A stretch of 64,000 nt of DNA from Paenibacillus sp. FSL K6-1330. GTDB lineage: Bacteria; Bacillota; Bacilli; Paenibacillales; Paenibacillaceae. Location of the stretch: positions 3,609,501-3,673,500 of the forward strand of contig NZ_CP150269.1 of the NCBI RefSeq assembly GCF_037976825.1. Direction: 5' to 3'. Positions 53,553 to 62,638 of this stretch are shown piece after piece (within the stretch, counting starts at the first letter, position 1; each line of letters opens with the position of its first letter). The translations under genes and the position numbers were made by a program. A model generated the notes under the pieces. That model was not told where the DNA came from, did no database searches, and saw only the letters and a list, made by a program, of their open reading frames with translations.

Positions 53553-55565
53553 ATGATAACAAAATTCAGACCTCCATCCGTTCCGCTGGTGACCGTAGAT
53601 CCTTATTTCAGCGTATGGTCGGCTGCGGATCATCTCTACGATGATCATACCCGTCATTGGACGAACAAGATCCAAGGCATGGTCGGCCTTGCGATCATCG
53701 ATGGCATGCCTAGACGATTTATGGGGAAGGCAGCAACAGCGGGTTCAACAGACCGTCCCGAGCTCGAAATTCTTCAACAAACCGATCTGACAGTTGAACC
53801 GGTAACCACCCGTTATACGTTTCAAGGGGAAGGCATTGAGCTTCAGGTTAAGTTCACCACGCCTTTATTACTGGATGATCTTGATCTGTTATCCCGGCCT
53901 GTAACCTATGTGACTGTTCAGGTTCGTTCGATGGATGGGCGTGAACATGATGTAAAGATCTACTTCGATGTCACAGGCGAGTGGTGCGTGCATACACCGG
54001 ATCAGCAAGTGACCTGGGAGCATCGCGTAATCGATGGACAATTGAATATGATGTCGATGGGTACTGTCGAACAGCCCATCCTGCAGCGTGCCGGAGATGA
54101 TACTCGAATCGATTGGGGGTATATGGTTCTGGCGGTTCCCCGTACGGAACGGATTCAGACGGTGATTCATTCTGTAGCGAGCCGGGAGTCGTATGTCGGA
54201 TCCGGTCTGTTACCGTCCGAAGACGATCCGCAGAAGCCGAGGGCCGTATCCAATCATACTCCTGTTATGGCAGTCGAAATCGATCTAGGCCAGGTACGAG
54301 AAGAATGGGTATCCGAGTATCTGATGCTTGCGTATGACGATATTCATGCCATCGAATATTTTAACCAGCCGCTGGATGCTTACTGGAAGCGAAACGGATT
54401 GACGTTCCACGATATGCTGTTACAGTCCGCCGCCCAATATGAAGACATCATGCAGTTATGCGAGAGCTTCAATCGCGAGCTGATGGCGGAGAGCCTTGCC
54501 GCAGGCGGCGAACAATACCGGGATATCTTGGCATTGACGTATCGACAGGCGATAGCCGCGCATAAATTAGTTGCAGATGAAGCGGGGCATGTGTTGTTTT
54601 TTTCCAAGGAGAATTTCAGTAACGGATGCATCGCTACGGTCGATGTCAGTTACCCGTCGATTCCGCTGTTCTTAAGATACAATCCTGAACTGGTCAAGGG
54701 TATGATGCGCCCGATTTATAAGTATGCCATGAGCCCTGATTGGCCGTTTGACTTTGCGCCTCATGACGTGGGAACGTACCCCAAAGCTAACGGTCAGGTG
54801 TATGGCGAGAATAAGCTGGAATACCAGATGCCGATTGAGGAATGCGGGAATATGCTCTTGATGGCTGCTGCGGTGTGCAAGTATGAAGGGAATACGGATT
54901 TTGCCCGGGAACACTGGGAGCCTCTTACCGCATGGGCGGGGTATTTACTGCAGCATGGGCTCGATCCGGAAAATCAGCTGTGCACGGATGATTTTGCCGG
55001 ACATTTGGCGCATAATGCGAATTTGTCCATTAAAGCGATCCTGGGCATTGCTGCGTATTCGTACATGTGTGACCAGCTGGGCTTGCAGGAAGGAGCCTCT
55101 TATCCTGCAGCCGCACGAAATATGGCAAATGAGTGGATGTCCATGGCCGATGCAGGAGACCATTATAAACTTACGTTTGACAGTGCCAACGATTCCTGGA
55201 GCATGAAATACAATCTGGTATGGGATCGTCTGCTGGAATTAAACCTGTTTCCAAAAGAAGTTGCAGCTCAAGAGCTGGAATATTATAAGCAGAAACAAAA
55301 TCGTTACGGTCTTCCGCTGGATAGCCGTGATACGTATACAAAAGCGGATTGGCTCGTATGGTGTGCCTCCATGAGTGCTACCCAATCCCAGTTTGAAGCC
55401 ATGATTGCGCCCTTATGGGATTTCATGAATGAAACCGCTGCTCGCGTTCCGGTGACCGATTGGTATGACACGATGAGCGGAAAGCAGATGAATTTCCAGA
55501 ACCGCTCCGTCGTCGGTGGATTTTTCATCCAATTGCTGATGTCCCGGTCTGGATTAAATTCGTGA
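53553..55565 (+). CDS. DUF5127/DUF4965 glutaminase-like protein
   Basis: The 670-residue protein matches the glutaminase A-like family (DUF4964/5127 N-terminal, DUF4965 and DUF1793 helical C-terminal). Seen are PPSVPLVTVDPYFSVWS, RHWTNKIQGMVGLAIIDG, FFSKENFSNGCIATVDVSYP, PFDFAPHDVGTYPKANGQVY and KADWLVWCASMSATQSQF. Despite the name, bacterial members lie in glycan loci and have an (alpha/alpha)6 barrel like glycosidases. No signal peptide is visible, so it is probably intracellular. AAGGAG lies 10 nt before the ATG. The GH106-like gene follows after 18 nt. Confidence 0.88.
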   Translation: MITKFRPPSVPLVTVDPYFSVWSAADHLYDDHTRHWTNKIQGMVGLAIIDGMPRRFMGKAATAGSTDRPELEILQQTDLTVEPVTTRYTFQGEGIELQVKFTTPLLLDDLDLLSRPVTYVTVQVRSMDGREHDVKIYFDVTGEWCVHTPDQQVTWEHRVIDGQLNMMSMGTVEQPILQRAGDDTRIDWGYMVLAVPRTERIQTVIHSVASRESYVGSGLLPSEDDPQKPRAVSNHTPVMAVEIDLGQVREEWVSEYLMLAYDDIHAIEYFNQPLDAYWKRNGLTFHDMLLQSAAQYEDIMQLCESFNRELMAESLAAGGEQYRDILALTYRQAIAAHKLVADEAGHVLFFSKENFSNGCIATVDVSYPSIPLFLRYNPELVKGMMRPIYKYAMSPDWPFDFAPHDVGTYPKANGQVYGENKLEYQMPIEECGNMLLMAAAVCKYEGNTDFAREHWEPLTAWAGYLLQHGLDPENQLCTDDFAGHLAHNANLSIKAILGIAAYSYMCDQLGLQEGASYPAAARNMANEWMSMADAGDHYKLTFDSANDSWSMKYNLVWDRLLELNLFPKEVAAQELEYYKQKQNRYGLPLDSRDTYTKADWLVWCASMSATQSQFEAMIAPLWDFMNETAARVPVTDWYDTMSGKQMNFQNRSVVGGFFIQLLMSRSGLNS

Positions 55566-55583
55566 AAAGACAGGTGATGCATT

Positions 55584-58500
55584 GTGAATAACGTTAATGT
55601 TCAGGAGGAAGTAGTCCATAAGGATCTAACGCAGCTGAAGGTGCAATTCGAGAATCCGGACGCCACGTATCGCCCGCAGCCGTTCTGGTTCCTGAATCAT
55701 GAACTCACGAAGCCGGAGCTGGAAAGCCAGATACAATCGATGTATGAAGCGGGTGTCGGCGGTGTTGTTCTGCATGCTCGTCATGGGATGCAAACCTCGT
55801 ACCTGTCACCGGCATTTATGGAAGCGTTGGAGTTCTGTACCCTGGAGTGCGAGAAGCGCAGCATGGTGGTCTGGCTGTACGATGAGGACAATTGGCCAAG
55901 CGGAACGCTGGGCGGCAAGCTGACCCGTCAGCATCCGGAATATCGCATGCGATACTTAAGGGTCGAAGAGAAAAGATATACGCACGACGGACAGCAGGAA
56001 GGCTTGAGGCTGGACTTTGCACGCTGTGATCATAATGAGCTTATAGCCATTCTGGCTTATCGCGCTGTGGAGCAGGACGGGGAATGGCTGCTCTGTGATA
56101 AACCCGAGGATCTCACGCATGAATGGGGAGGAGATTGGACGCCGACAACGGAGGATTCTTATATCGTGCTGGCCTGCTGGTCCTGCGAGATCGCGGAAGG
56201 CATCACGTTTGCTAAAGGGTACTACTTGGATACGCTGAATCCGGAAGCTGTCCAGGCTTTCATCCGGCTGTCCTATGAGCCGTTTCAGTCTTTGCAGAAA
56301 TACTTTGGCACAACGATTCAAGGGGTATTTACCGACGAACCCGGGCTTATGATCCACGACGGTTTCTTCGGGGTGGAAGCGATCCGCACGACCGTTCACG
56401 ATGTAGACGCTACCCTGCCGGGCATGGTCTTCGCTTGGACAGAAGGGATGGCGGAGCGATATCAGCAAGAGAATGGGTATGATCTCATCCCGCGGTTAGG
56501 CGCATTGTTATATAACATGGCAGACGGCAGCCGGTCAACGAAACAGCAATACTATGATACGATTACGCGCTGGTATGTTGAGGGTTATCATCATGCGATT
56601 CGTACATGGTGTGAGCGGCATGGACTGCTGTACATCGGTCATACGCTCGAAGAGCCGGTCTGGGGACAGGCGAGATCGCAAGGCAATCAGACCCGGGTGC
56701 TGCAGCAGTTTCACTACGCAGGTGTGGATTATTTAACGCCTGGCATCGGTACGAAGGAGAATCCGCATCGGATTGTGTCCGTGAAGACAGCCGCTTCTGT
56801 CGCGCAGTTGAACAGCAAGGCACGGGTGATCTGCGAATCGTTTGGCGCAAGCGGTCACGGCTATTCCATGCGTCAACGGCGACTCGATGCGAATTTCATG
56901 GCATTCCTGGGCGTTAATCTGTTTATCCCGCATGCGTTCTATTACTCGTTTGCCGGGTATCGAAAGACCGATTTCCCGCCGACGGAATTCAAACACGCGC
57001 CTCATTGGCCGCATTATCGTGCTTTTGCTGATTATCTCGGACGACTGAGTCTGCTCGGCGCGAGCGGTAAACGTATGCCGGAGGTTCTTCTGCTGTCGCC
57101 CATCCATACGGTATACGAAAATATGTTCGTATCCGGTCAATCGAATAAACATCCCGCTTCCGATGTTCTGTTCTCGCTCCTGTCGGATCACATGCTTCGG
57201 AGATCCATTGATTACGACTATGTAGACGAGTGTCAGCTTCGCGAAGCCACCCTTATTGATGGGGAAGGGGTGCGATTTAACCAGGGTGGGAACATATATT
57301 CGGTTTTGGTTATGCCTGAGATTGAGGTCATGTCGAAGGACATTGCCGCACTTCTTGTTGCCTATGTTAAGCAAGGGGGTACTCTCGTTGCTGTAGGAGC
57401 GGTACCGCGGCATAGCGAGTGCTTGCATCATGATCCGGAATTGGCGAAGCATGTGCATGCGCTGTTTGGTTCGACACCGCAGCACGGGGCATTACGCCCC
57501 GTTGGCAAAGGGTATAGTCTGTTTTATTCCCTAGAGAATACGCCTCTTGATGATCCATTGGACTCGTTGTGTGAACGTATAAGCGGGTTATTAAGGAACC
57601 CCTCTGTTTTACGATGGAAGTTGATCGAAGGACAACATGAGGATTTGATTAGTGTAGAACGTGTGTTCGGAGATCGGGTATATGTGTGGCTGATGAACTG
57701 GTCAGAGAAGCCCGTTTCCATGAAGCTTGATGCAAGGGGGGCGAAGTACCGAATCGAAGAATGGGACTTGGAATGCGGGAACATACGCCGGTTAGCCAGC
57801 GATTCCGTTCTTATCTATGCACCTGGAGAGCTGCGAGTTCTCTCGGTTGTACCCGAGGAGTGCCCAATCGGTACAGCGGAACAAGTGTTCGATATGACAC
57901 GGGATTCCACGGATGTCATCGTTCTTGAAGAGCTGTGGCGTTTCCGGACACTTGAACCCAACGTTTGTTTACTGGACCAATGGCAGGTTACGCTCAATGA
58001 CAGAAAATCCAGGATGAACGCAACGATGCCTGGGCAAGTGAATACGTATCGTACAACGTTTACCTTGACCCAGGAATTGATGGAACGATTGCAATCTCCG
58101 AGTTATCGAGTTCATTCAAATCCATCGCATGACGACGAATCCCATAAAATGTTGTTGATTCTGGACGATGTGGAGCAGAATATCCCATCCCATATCGGCT
58201 TCCTGCAGCGCAGGCGCAATCTTGAAATCTTCGTGAATGGCGTAAGGCAGAATGCGCTGCAGCCCTCTAACTGGCAGGATCAACACTATAGTAGCGTGGA
58301 TATCACACCTCATCTATTGGCAGGCGAGAACGAACTTGAAATTCTGACGGTTTCATTGCTGGAACCGATGCCGGCGATTTCATTCCCTGCATTTTTGATT
58401 GGACCCTTTGTTATAGAAGATCGAGAAGATCGGATGAGGCTAAACGCGAGTTCAGAACATATGTTTGGTTATTGGTCTTCTGCCGGCTATCCTTATTATG

Positions 58501-58808
58501 CGGGAGCGGGAGAATACTCGCAGCAAGTGGATCTGACCCAAGTTAGCTTGGCTCCAGATGAGGAATTATGGCTGGAAGCTGACGATATTAGGGAGACGGC
58601 TTGTTTATATGTAAATGATATGCAGGCAGGAATCCGATTGTGGCCGTCTTATCACTGGAACATCACGCCATATGTTGAGCAGGGGAATAATCACATTACC
58701 ATCCGTGCCGCCAATACGCTGGAGAATTTATATGGTAAGTCTGCTTTACCTTCAGGGGTGAATGGAAGGGTAAAGTTGGTTCATCGAACTTTATCAAAAA
58801 GAATGTAA
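55584..58808 (+). CDS. GH106-like glycoside hydrolase (alpha-L-rhamnosidase type)
   Basis: The 1074-residue protein has the start of a large TIM-barrel hydrolase of the GH106 type: ATYRPQPFWFLNHELTKPEL, YEAGVGGVVLHARHGM, VVWLYDEDNWPSGTLGGKLT and IQGVFTDEPGLMIHD, where acidic residues are candidate catalytic ones. A GATase-like domain (about 500-620) and a C-terminal beta-sandwich with FVNGVRQNALQPSNWQD follow. Many proteins of this class are annotated only as glycosyl hydrolases, so rhamnosidase activity is a guess. GTG start with AGGTGAT upstream. It is last in the operon, before a strong terminator. Confidence 0.85.
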   Translation: MNNVNVQEEVVHKDLTQLKVQFENPDATYRPQPFWFLNHELTKPELESQIQSMYEAGVGGVVLHARHGMQTSYLSPAFMEALEFCTLECEKRSMVVWLYDEDNWPSGTLGGKLTRQHPEYRMRYLRVEEKRYTHDGQQEGLRLDFARCDHNELIAILAYRAVEQDGEWLLCDKPEDLTHEWGGDWTPTTEDSYIVLACWSCEIAEGITFAKGYYLDTLNPEAVQAFIRLSYEPFQSLQKYFGTTIQGVFTDEPGLMIHDGFFGVEAIRTTVHDVDATLPGMVFAWTEGMAERYQQENGYDLIPRLGALLYNMADGSRSTKQQYYDTITRWYVEGYHHAIRTWCERHGLLYIGHTLEEPVWGQARSQGNQTRVLQQFHYAGVDYLTPGIGTKENPHRIVSVKTAASVAQLNSKARVICESFGASGHGYSMRQRRLDANFMAFLGVNLFIPHAFYYSFAGYRKTDFPPTEFKHAPHWPHYRAFADYLGRLSLLGASGKRMPEVLLLSPIHTVYENMFVSGQSNKHPASDVLFSLLSDHMLRRSIDYDYVDECQLREATLIDGEGVRFNQGGNIYSVLVMPEIEVMSKDIAALLVAYVKQGGTLVAVGAVPRHSECLHHDPELAKHVHALFGSTPQHGALRPVGKGYSLFYSLENTPLDDPLDSLCERISGLLRNPSVLRWKLIEGQHEDLISVERVFGDRVYVWLMNWSEKPVSMKLDARGAKYRIEEWDLECGNIRRLASDSVLIYAPGELRVLSVVPEECPIGTAEQVFDMTRDSTDVIVLEELWRFRTLEPNVCLLDQWQVTLNDRKSRMNATMPGQVNTYRTTFTLTQELMERLQSPSYRVHSNPSHDDESHKMLLILDDVEQNIPSHIGFLQRRRNLEIFVNGVRQNALQPSNWQDQHYSSVDITPHLLAGENELEILTVSLLEPMPAISFPAFLIGPFVIEDREDRMRLNASSEHMFGYWSSAGYPYYAGAGEYSQQVDLTQVSLAPDEELWLEADDIRETACLYVNDMQAGIRLWPSYHWNITPYVEQGNNHITIRAANTLENLYGKSALPSGVNGRVKLVHRTLSKRM

Positions 58809-58826
58809 TATTATGCGATACCTACG

Positions 58827-58867
58827 AAAATGACTACAGCCGAGTTCAGGTCGTAGTCATTCTTTTA
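58827..58867 (+). terminator. Rho-independent terminator of the glycan operon
   Basis: AAATGACTAC pairs with GTAGTCATT around a loop of about 14 nt, followed by CTTTTATT. Confidence 0.85.
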
Positions 58868-58871
58868 TTAT

Positions 58872-58898
58872 AGTTTACATAATATATAATATGTAATC
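58872..58898 (+). repeat. dif-like palindromic site, copy B
   Basis: A 22-bp palindrome (TTACATA, centre ATATATAA, TATGTAA) within a block 24/27 identical and parallel to the one at 23864-23890. Its first 17 bases, AGTTTACATAATATATA, match the XerD arm and centre of B. subtilis dif as remembered; the other arm differs from the XerC arm and is instead a mirror of the XerD arm. It lies between the glycan operon's terminator and the PHP gene. Confidence 0.6.
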
Positions 58899-59073
58899 TC
58901 GATTCGCAGGATTTGTGTATTCCGAGTTTCAAAGGTGGGATTTTTTCATAGGGACATACAGGATCGGAAACTCCATTCTTACAAACTCATCGATTTACGA
59001 TAACATTCTCTTAATCCTGAAGACTTACACTTAAGAAGTTTTACGGACGATAACAACTCGGAGGTGCCATGAA

Positions 59074-60675
59074 ATGCAGCTAAAGAAGAAAACCATCATG
59101 GTTTTGGCGCTCAGCTTATCCATTCTTTCGCAAGGTATGATCGTTCATGCCAAGGAAGATGGCGCTAGGTTTAAGCCGGAAGGAAACGGCAAATGGATGA
59201 CAGGAGAGTATCACGCGCATACGTATCAATCCGATGATGCCAGTCAATCCTTACAGGAATTGCTGGATAACGGTTTCCAAAAGTATGGTCTGGATTGGAT
59301 CGCGGTCTCCGACCATCTTAGAGTTTCTAAACGGGACGATGAGGGAAATCCCCTTACCGGCGGATCTATTCCGTTCTCCAAAGGAATGGCTCAGTATCAG
59401 ATTCCCAAAATCCAGCAGCTTCAGGAAGCAGGGAAATACAAGGACAACATTATCTTCTCAGGCTTTGAGTGGGACATGCCTACATATGAACATGTGGGAA
59501 TTGGCATTATAGCAGGCAAATTCGGTTCAGAATCGAGCCTGAAGGCAGCTCGTCAGTTCGAGTATCTGTTCACCGATCGCGATGAAGCGATGTTTGATCC
59601 CAAAGACGTGGCCGATTGGAAAAAACAAGACAGCCGGGCCAATACGACGCCTGAAGATGCCCGAACAGCACTAGCCTGGCTCCAGAAAAACTACGCAAAC
59701 AGCAGTTATGCATTGCTCAACCATCCTTCCAGAAAAACCGTGTATACGATCGCCGATATACGGGATTTCAATAATATCGCGCCGAATGTTGTATTCGGAA
59801 TGGAAGGCATGCCCGGGAATCAGATGGAACCGGATCGCGGTGGACTTAACTTAACCACACCGGAGAACAGAACCTACGGCGGTGCTGATTTCATGATCGC
59901 CAAGGTTGGCGGCGTATGGGATGCGCTGCTTGGCGAAGGACGCGAATTTTGGAACTTTGCGAACTCGGATTCTCATTTTGAGATTAGTGAAAACCGTTTA
60001 TACTCCAGCGGGTATTGGCCGGGACAATATGCCAAAAACTACACTTGGGTGAATGGAAAAGATATGCAAAGCGTATTGGACGGGATGCGTTCGGGTAAAT
60101 CGTTCTCCGTCTACGGCGATTTGATTAACGCGCTGGATTATCGCGTTCGTCACGGGAACAAGCAGGCCGAGATGGGAAGTAACCTGCAAGTGAAAAAAGG
60201 GAGCCCGATCGAAATTACGATCCGATTCAAAAGCCCAAATAAAAACAACAACGGTGATTCTGTAACCGTAGATCATGTCGATTTGATCTCTGGTGACGTA
60301 ACGGGTAAAGTCCAACCAGGTACGGCGGCTTACAGCAAAAGCACCAACGATTCGACCAAAGTGGTGAAACGGTTTACGAGCAAGGATTGGAAAACCGATC
60401 GGGATGGATACAACGTCATTACTTATCGAACGAAAGCGACGAAGGATCAATATTTCCGATTAAGAGGAACTAATCTTGGCGTAAATGTTGCTGGAGAAAC
60501 CAGCAATGGCAATCCGCTCATAGATCCAAAAACAGACATCGAAGACAACGAAAAGCGTTTTGAGGAAATAAACAAGCGGAATTATAGTGATCTGTGGTTT
60601 TATTCTAATCCGATCTTTGTCAGCGTTGACGACAAGCTGGTTAAAAACTCTAACAAACAGGGGAAGCATCAGTAG
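59074..60675 (+). CDS. Secreted CehA/McbA-family PHP metallohydrolase
   Basis: The 533-residue protein starts with a signal peptide (TIMVLALSLSILSQGMIVHA). The PHP domain follows: GEYHAHTYQSDDASQSLQEL with the metal HxH, DWIAVSDHLRVS, and later LLNHPSRKTVYTI and FANSDSHFEIS carrying the remaining metal ligands. The family hydrolyses phospho- or other esters; CehA itself is a carbaryl esterase. The C-terminal 150 residues are a beta domain. GGAGGTG is 7 nt before the ATG. It is monocistronic with a strong terminator. Confidence 0.88.
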   Translation: MQLKKKTIMVLALSLSILSQGMIVHAKEDGARFKPEGNGKWMTGEYHAHTYQSDDASQSLQELLDNGFQKYGLDWIAVSDHLRVSKRDDEGNPLTGGSIPFSKGMAQYQIPKIQQLQEAGKYKDNIIFSGFEWDMPTYEHVGIGIIAGKFGSESSLKAARQFEYLFTDRDEAMFDPKDVADWKKQDSRANTTPEDARTALAWLQKNYANSSYALLNHPSRKTVYTIADIRDFNNIAPNVVFGMEGMPGNQMEPDRGGLNLTTPENRTYGGADFMIAKVGGVWDALLGEGREFWNFANSDSHFEISENRLYSSGYWPGQYAKNYTWVNGKDMQSVLDGMRSGKSFSVYGDLINALDYRVRHGNKQAEMGSNLQVKKGSPIEITIRFKSPNKNNNGDSVTVDHVDLISGDVTGKVQPGTAAYSKSTNDSTKVVKRFTSKDWKTDRDGYNVITYRTKATKDQYFRLRGTNLGVNVAGETSNGNPLIDPKTDIEDNEKRFEEINKRNYSDLWFYSNPIFVSVDDKLVKNSNKQGKHQ

Positions 60676-60699
60676 GATGCGACTCGCGCTCTATTCAGA

Positions 60700-60730
60700 A
60701 GACTGCCGATTATTCGGCAGTCTTTTTGTT
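60700..60730 (+). terminator. Rho-independent terminator
   Basis: AGACTGCCGA and TCGGCAGTCT pair around a short loop, followed by TTTTGTTTTTTT. Confidence 0.95.
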
Positions 60731-60863
60731 TTTTTCACACGTAGTATAATGATGCATGCATGTCATATAGCTGATCACGTGGATTGTATTTTGCTGCATA
60801 TCCTATCATTTTATTGTACAAATTGAACGAGGGGTATAGTCTGTTAAGGAGAGGAGAGATGAT

Positions 60864-61679
60864 ATGTTTACGATCGGTGAGATATCCAAGCTGTTTCAGA
60901 TCGATATCCGCACCCTCCGGTATTACGATGATATTGATTTATTTAAACCGGCATCCGTGGATCATCTGACAAATTACCGTTATTATTCGGTCGATCAATT
61001 CGAGCAGCTGAACACCATTCTGTATCTCAAGGCGCTTGGCATCCCTTTAAAAGACATTAAGCTTTTTCTGGATGATCGGGAGATTGAACATATACTAACC
61101 CTGCTCAAGGAGCAGCAGCGCAGAACGGAGGAGAAAATTGAGGAATATCAAAGAATCCAGGCGAAGATCAAAAGTCGAATTGATCAGATCGAAGATGCCT
61201 CAAATAAGGAAGAACTCTATAAAATTCGGGAAGTGGAGCTTCCCGAGAGAGTGATGGTTTTGCTGAAACAGAAAATACATAAAAGCGACAATCTGGATAT
61301 GCCGATCCGTTTATTGGAGAATAGTACGAAGATGAAGTCCACCATTTTTCTGGGTAAAGTAGGATTATCGATCTCGATCGATCGTTTAATACAACGCAAA
61401 TTTGATGAATACGACTCCATTTTTGTTATTGTGGAGCAGGAGAGTGAGCATAGCAGCTCCGAAGTCGAAGAGAAGATCTGGCGGAAAGGTACCTATACTT
61501 CGATTCGGTTTGCCGGGACACACGAAGATGCAGCGCCTTATTACAGAAAGCTCCTGGATTATATCGAGGAAAAAGGTTACACCCTGATCGAAGATGCGTT
61601 AGAGATTACGTACATTGACTATGGGCTTACCGGTGATCCTTCTCAATTCGTAACCGAAATTCAAATGCTTGCTAAATAA
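60864..61679 (+). CDS. MerR-family regulator with effector-binding domain
   Basis: The 271-residue protein has the MerR winged helix (1-70: FTIGEISKLFQIDIRTLRYY, LTNYRYYSVDQFEQLNTILY), a dimerising coiled coil (about 75-120) and a C-terminal GyrI-like effector domain (about 125-271), as in BmrR-type multidrug sensors. MerR regulators untwist a promoter with a long spacer when ligand binds. GGAGAGGAGAG precedes the ATG. A terminator follows; the DUF554 gene downstream has its own ribosome site 70 nt on. Confidence 0.92.
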   Translation: MFTIGEISKLFQIDIRTLRYYDDIDLFKPASVDHLTNYRYYSVDQFEQLNTILYLKALGIPLKDIKLFLDDREIEHILTLLKEQQRRTEEKIEEYQRIQAKIKSRIDQIEDASNKEELYKIREVELPERVMVLLKQKIHKSDNLDMPIRLLENSTKMKSTIFLGKVGLSISIDRLIQRKFDEYDSIFVIVEQESEHSSSEVEEKIWRKGTYTSIRFAGTHEDAAPYYRKLLDYIEEKGYTLIEDALEITYIDYGLTGDPSQFVTEIQMLAK

Positions 61680-61686
61680 ACGATTG

Positions 61687-61716
61687 ACCCTCCAGCTGCT
61701 GGAGGGTTTATTCTTT
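61687..61716 (+). terminator. Rho-independent terminator
   Basis: ACCCTCCAGC and GCTGGAGGGT form a tight hairpin followed by TTATTCTTT, 7 nt after the MerR stop. Confidence 0.88.
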
Positions 61717-61748
61717 GTATCAAAACATATTAGTAGGAGAGAACGACT

Positions 61749-62432
61749 GTGATAGGAACAATTGTAAACGTAACAACCATTGTTGTAGGCAGCACGATTG
61801 GAAATGTATTTAAGAAGGGGATGAGCGAAACCTATCAGGACATCCTGATGCAGGCGATGGGTTTGGCCGTCATGGCACTCGGTGTGAATTCGATTGTGAA
61901 GTATATGCCGGATAGCCAATATCCCGTCTTATTCATTATAAGTCTTGCCATAGGCGGTCTGATCGGGGAGAAGCTGAATCTGGAGCAGGGATTTAAAAAG
62001 GCGGTGTCGAGGTTTACCAAGGGAAATTTGGCTGAAGGACTAACTACGGCGATTCTGTTGTTCTGTATTGGAACACTTTCTATTATCGGACCGATCGAGA
62101 GTGCTTTGAACAATAATCATACCTATCTGTTCACCAATGCCATCCTGGATGGCGTGACGTCGATCGTACTGGCTTCAACCTTTGGCATTGGGATCGTTCT
62201 ATCAGCCGTGGCCACATTTTGTTGGCAAGGGTTATTGTACGTTATGGCCGGTGCAGCCTCTAGCTTTATCACGACGGAGCTGTTAACCGAAATATCCATT
62301 ATTGGCGCCATTTTAATTTTTGCTTCAGGCTTAAACATTTTGGGCATTCGGAACTTCAAAACCATGAATCTTACGCCAGCGCTGTTAGTCCCAGTCGTAT
62401 TCATTACGGTTAAAAATCTGCTCGGTTTTTAA
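61749..62432 (+). CDS. DUF554 family membrane protein
   Basis: The 227-residue protein has about seven helices and the DUF554 pattern: GTIVNVTTIVVGSTIGNVFK, IGGLIGEKLNLEQGFKKAV, FCIGTLSIIGPIESALNNNH and FASGLNILGIRNFKTMNLTP. It resembles B. subtilis YdfK; the family is thought to be a transporter but no substrate is established. GTG start with AGGAGAG upstream. Confidence 0.9.
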   Translation: MIGTIVNVTTIVVGSTIGNVFKKGMSETYQDILMQAMGLAVMALGVNSIVKYMPDSQYPVLFIISLAIGGLIGEKLNLEQGFKKAVSRFTKGNLAEGLTTAILLFCIGTLSIIGPIESALNNNHTYLFTNAILDGVTSIVLASTFGIGIVLSAVATFCWQGLLYVMAGAASSFITTELLTEISIIGAILIFASGLNILGIRNFKTMNLTPALLVPVVFITVKNLLGF

Positions 62433-62471
62433 CATGAAGCAGGGATTCATACTTATCTCGATTTCAAGGAT

Positions 62472-62498
62472 AACCCGCCTACGGAAGGCGGGTTTTTT
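62472..62498 (+). terminator. Rho-independent terminator
   Basis: AACCCGCCT pairs with AGGCGGGTT around a 5-nt loop, followed by TTTTGC. Confidence 0.92.
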
Positions 62499-62638
62499 GC
62501 TGTTATTCTATACCTTGCACGTTGAATAATCCATTGTTTACCTTGGTGCATAAGTTTTGTGACAATTTCAATAATATAGGAGACCGACAGCATCAAGGAA
62601 TTGGACTAGGTGGATAGAGAGAAGGAGGCTTCATCATT

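Noticed and set aside
60805..60840. MerR-type promoter with long spacer before the MerR gene
   Set aside because: TTGTAC and TATAGT are only 15 nt apart, not the 19-20 nt expected.
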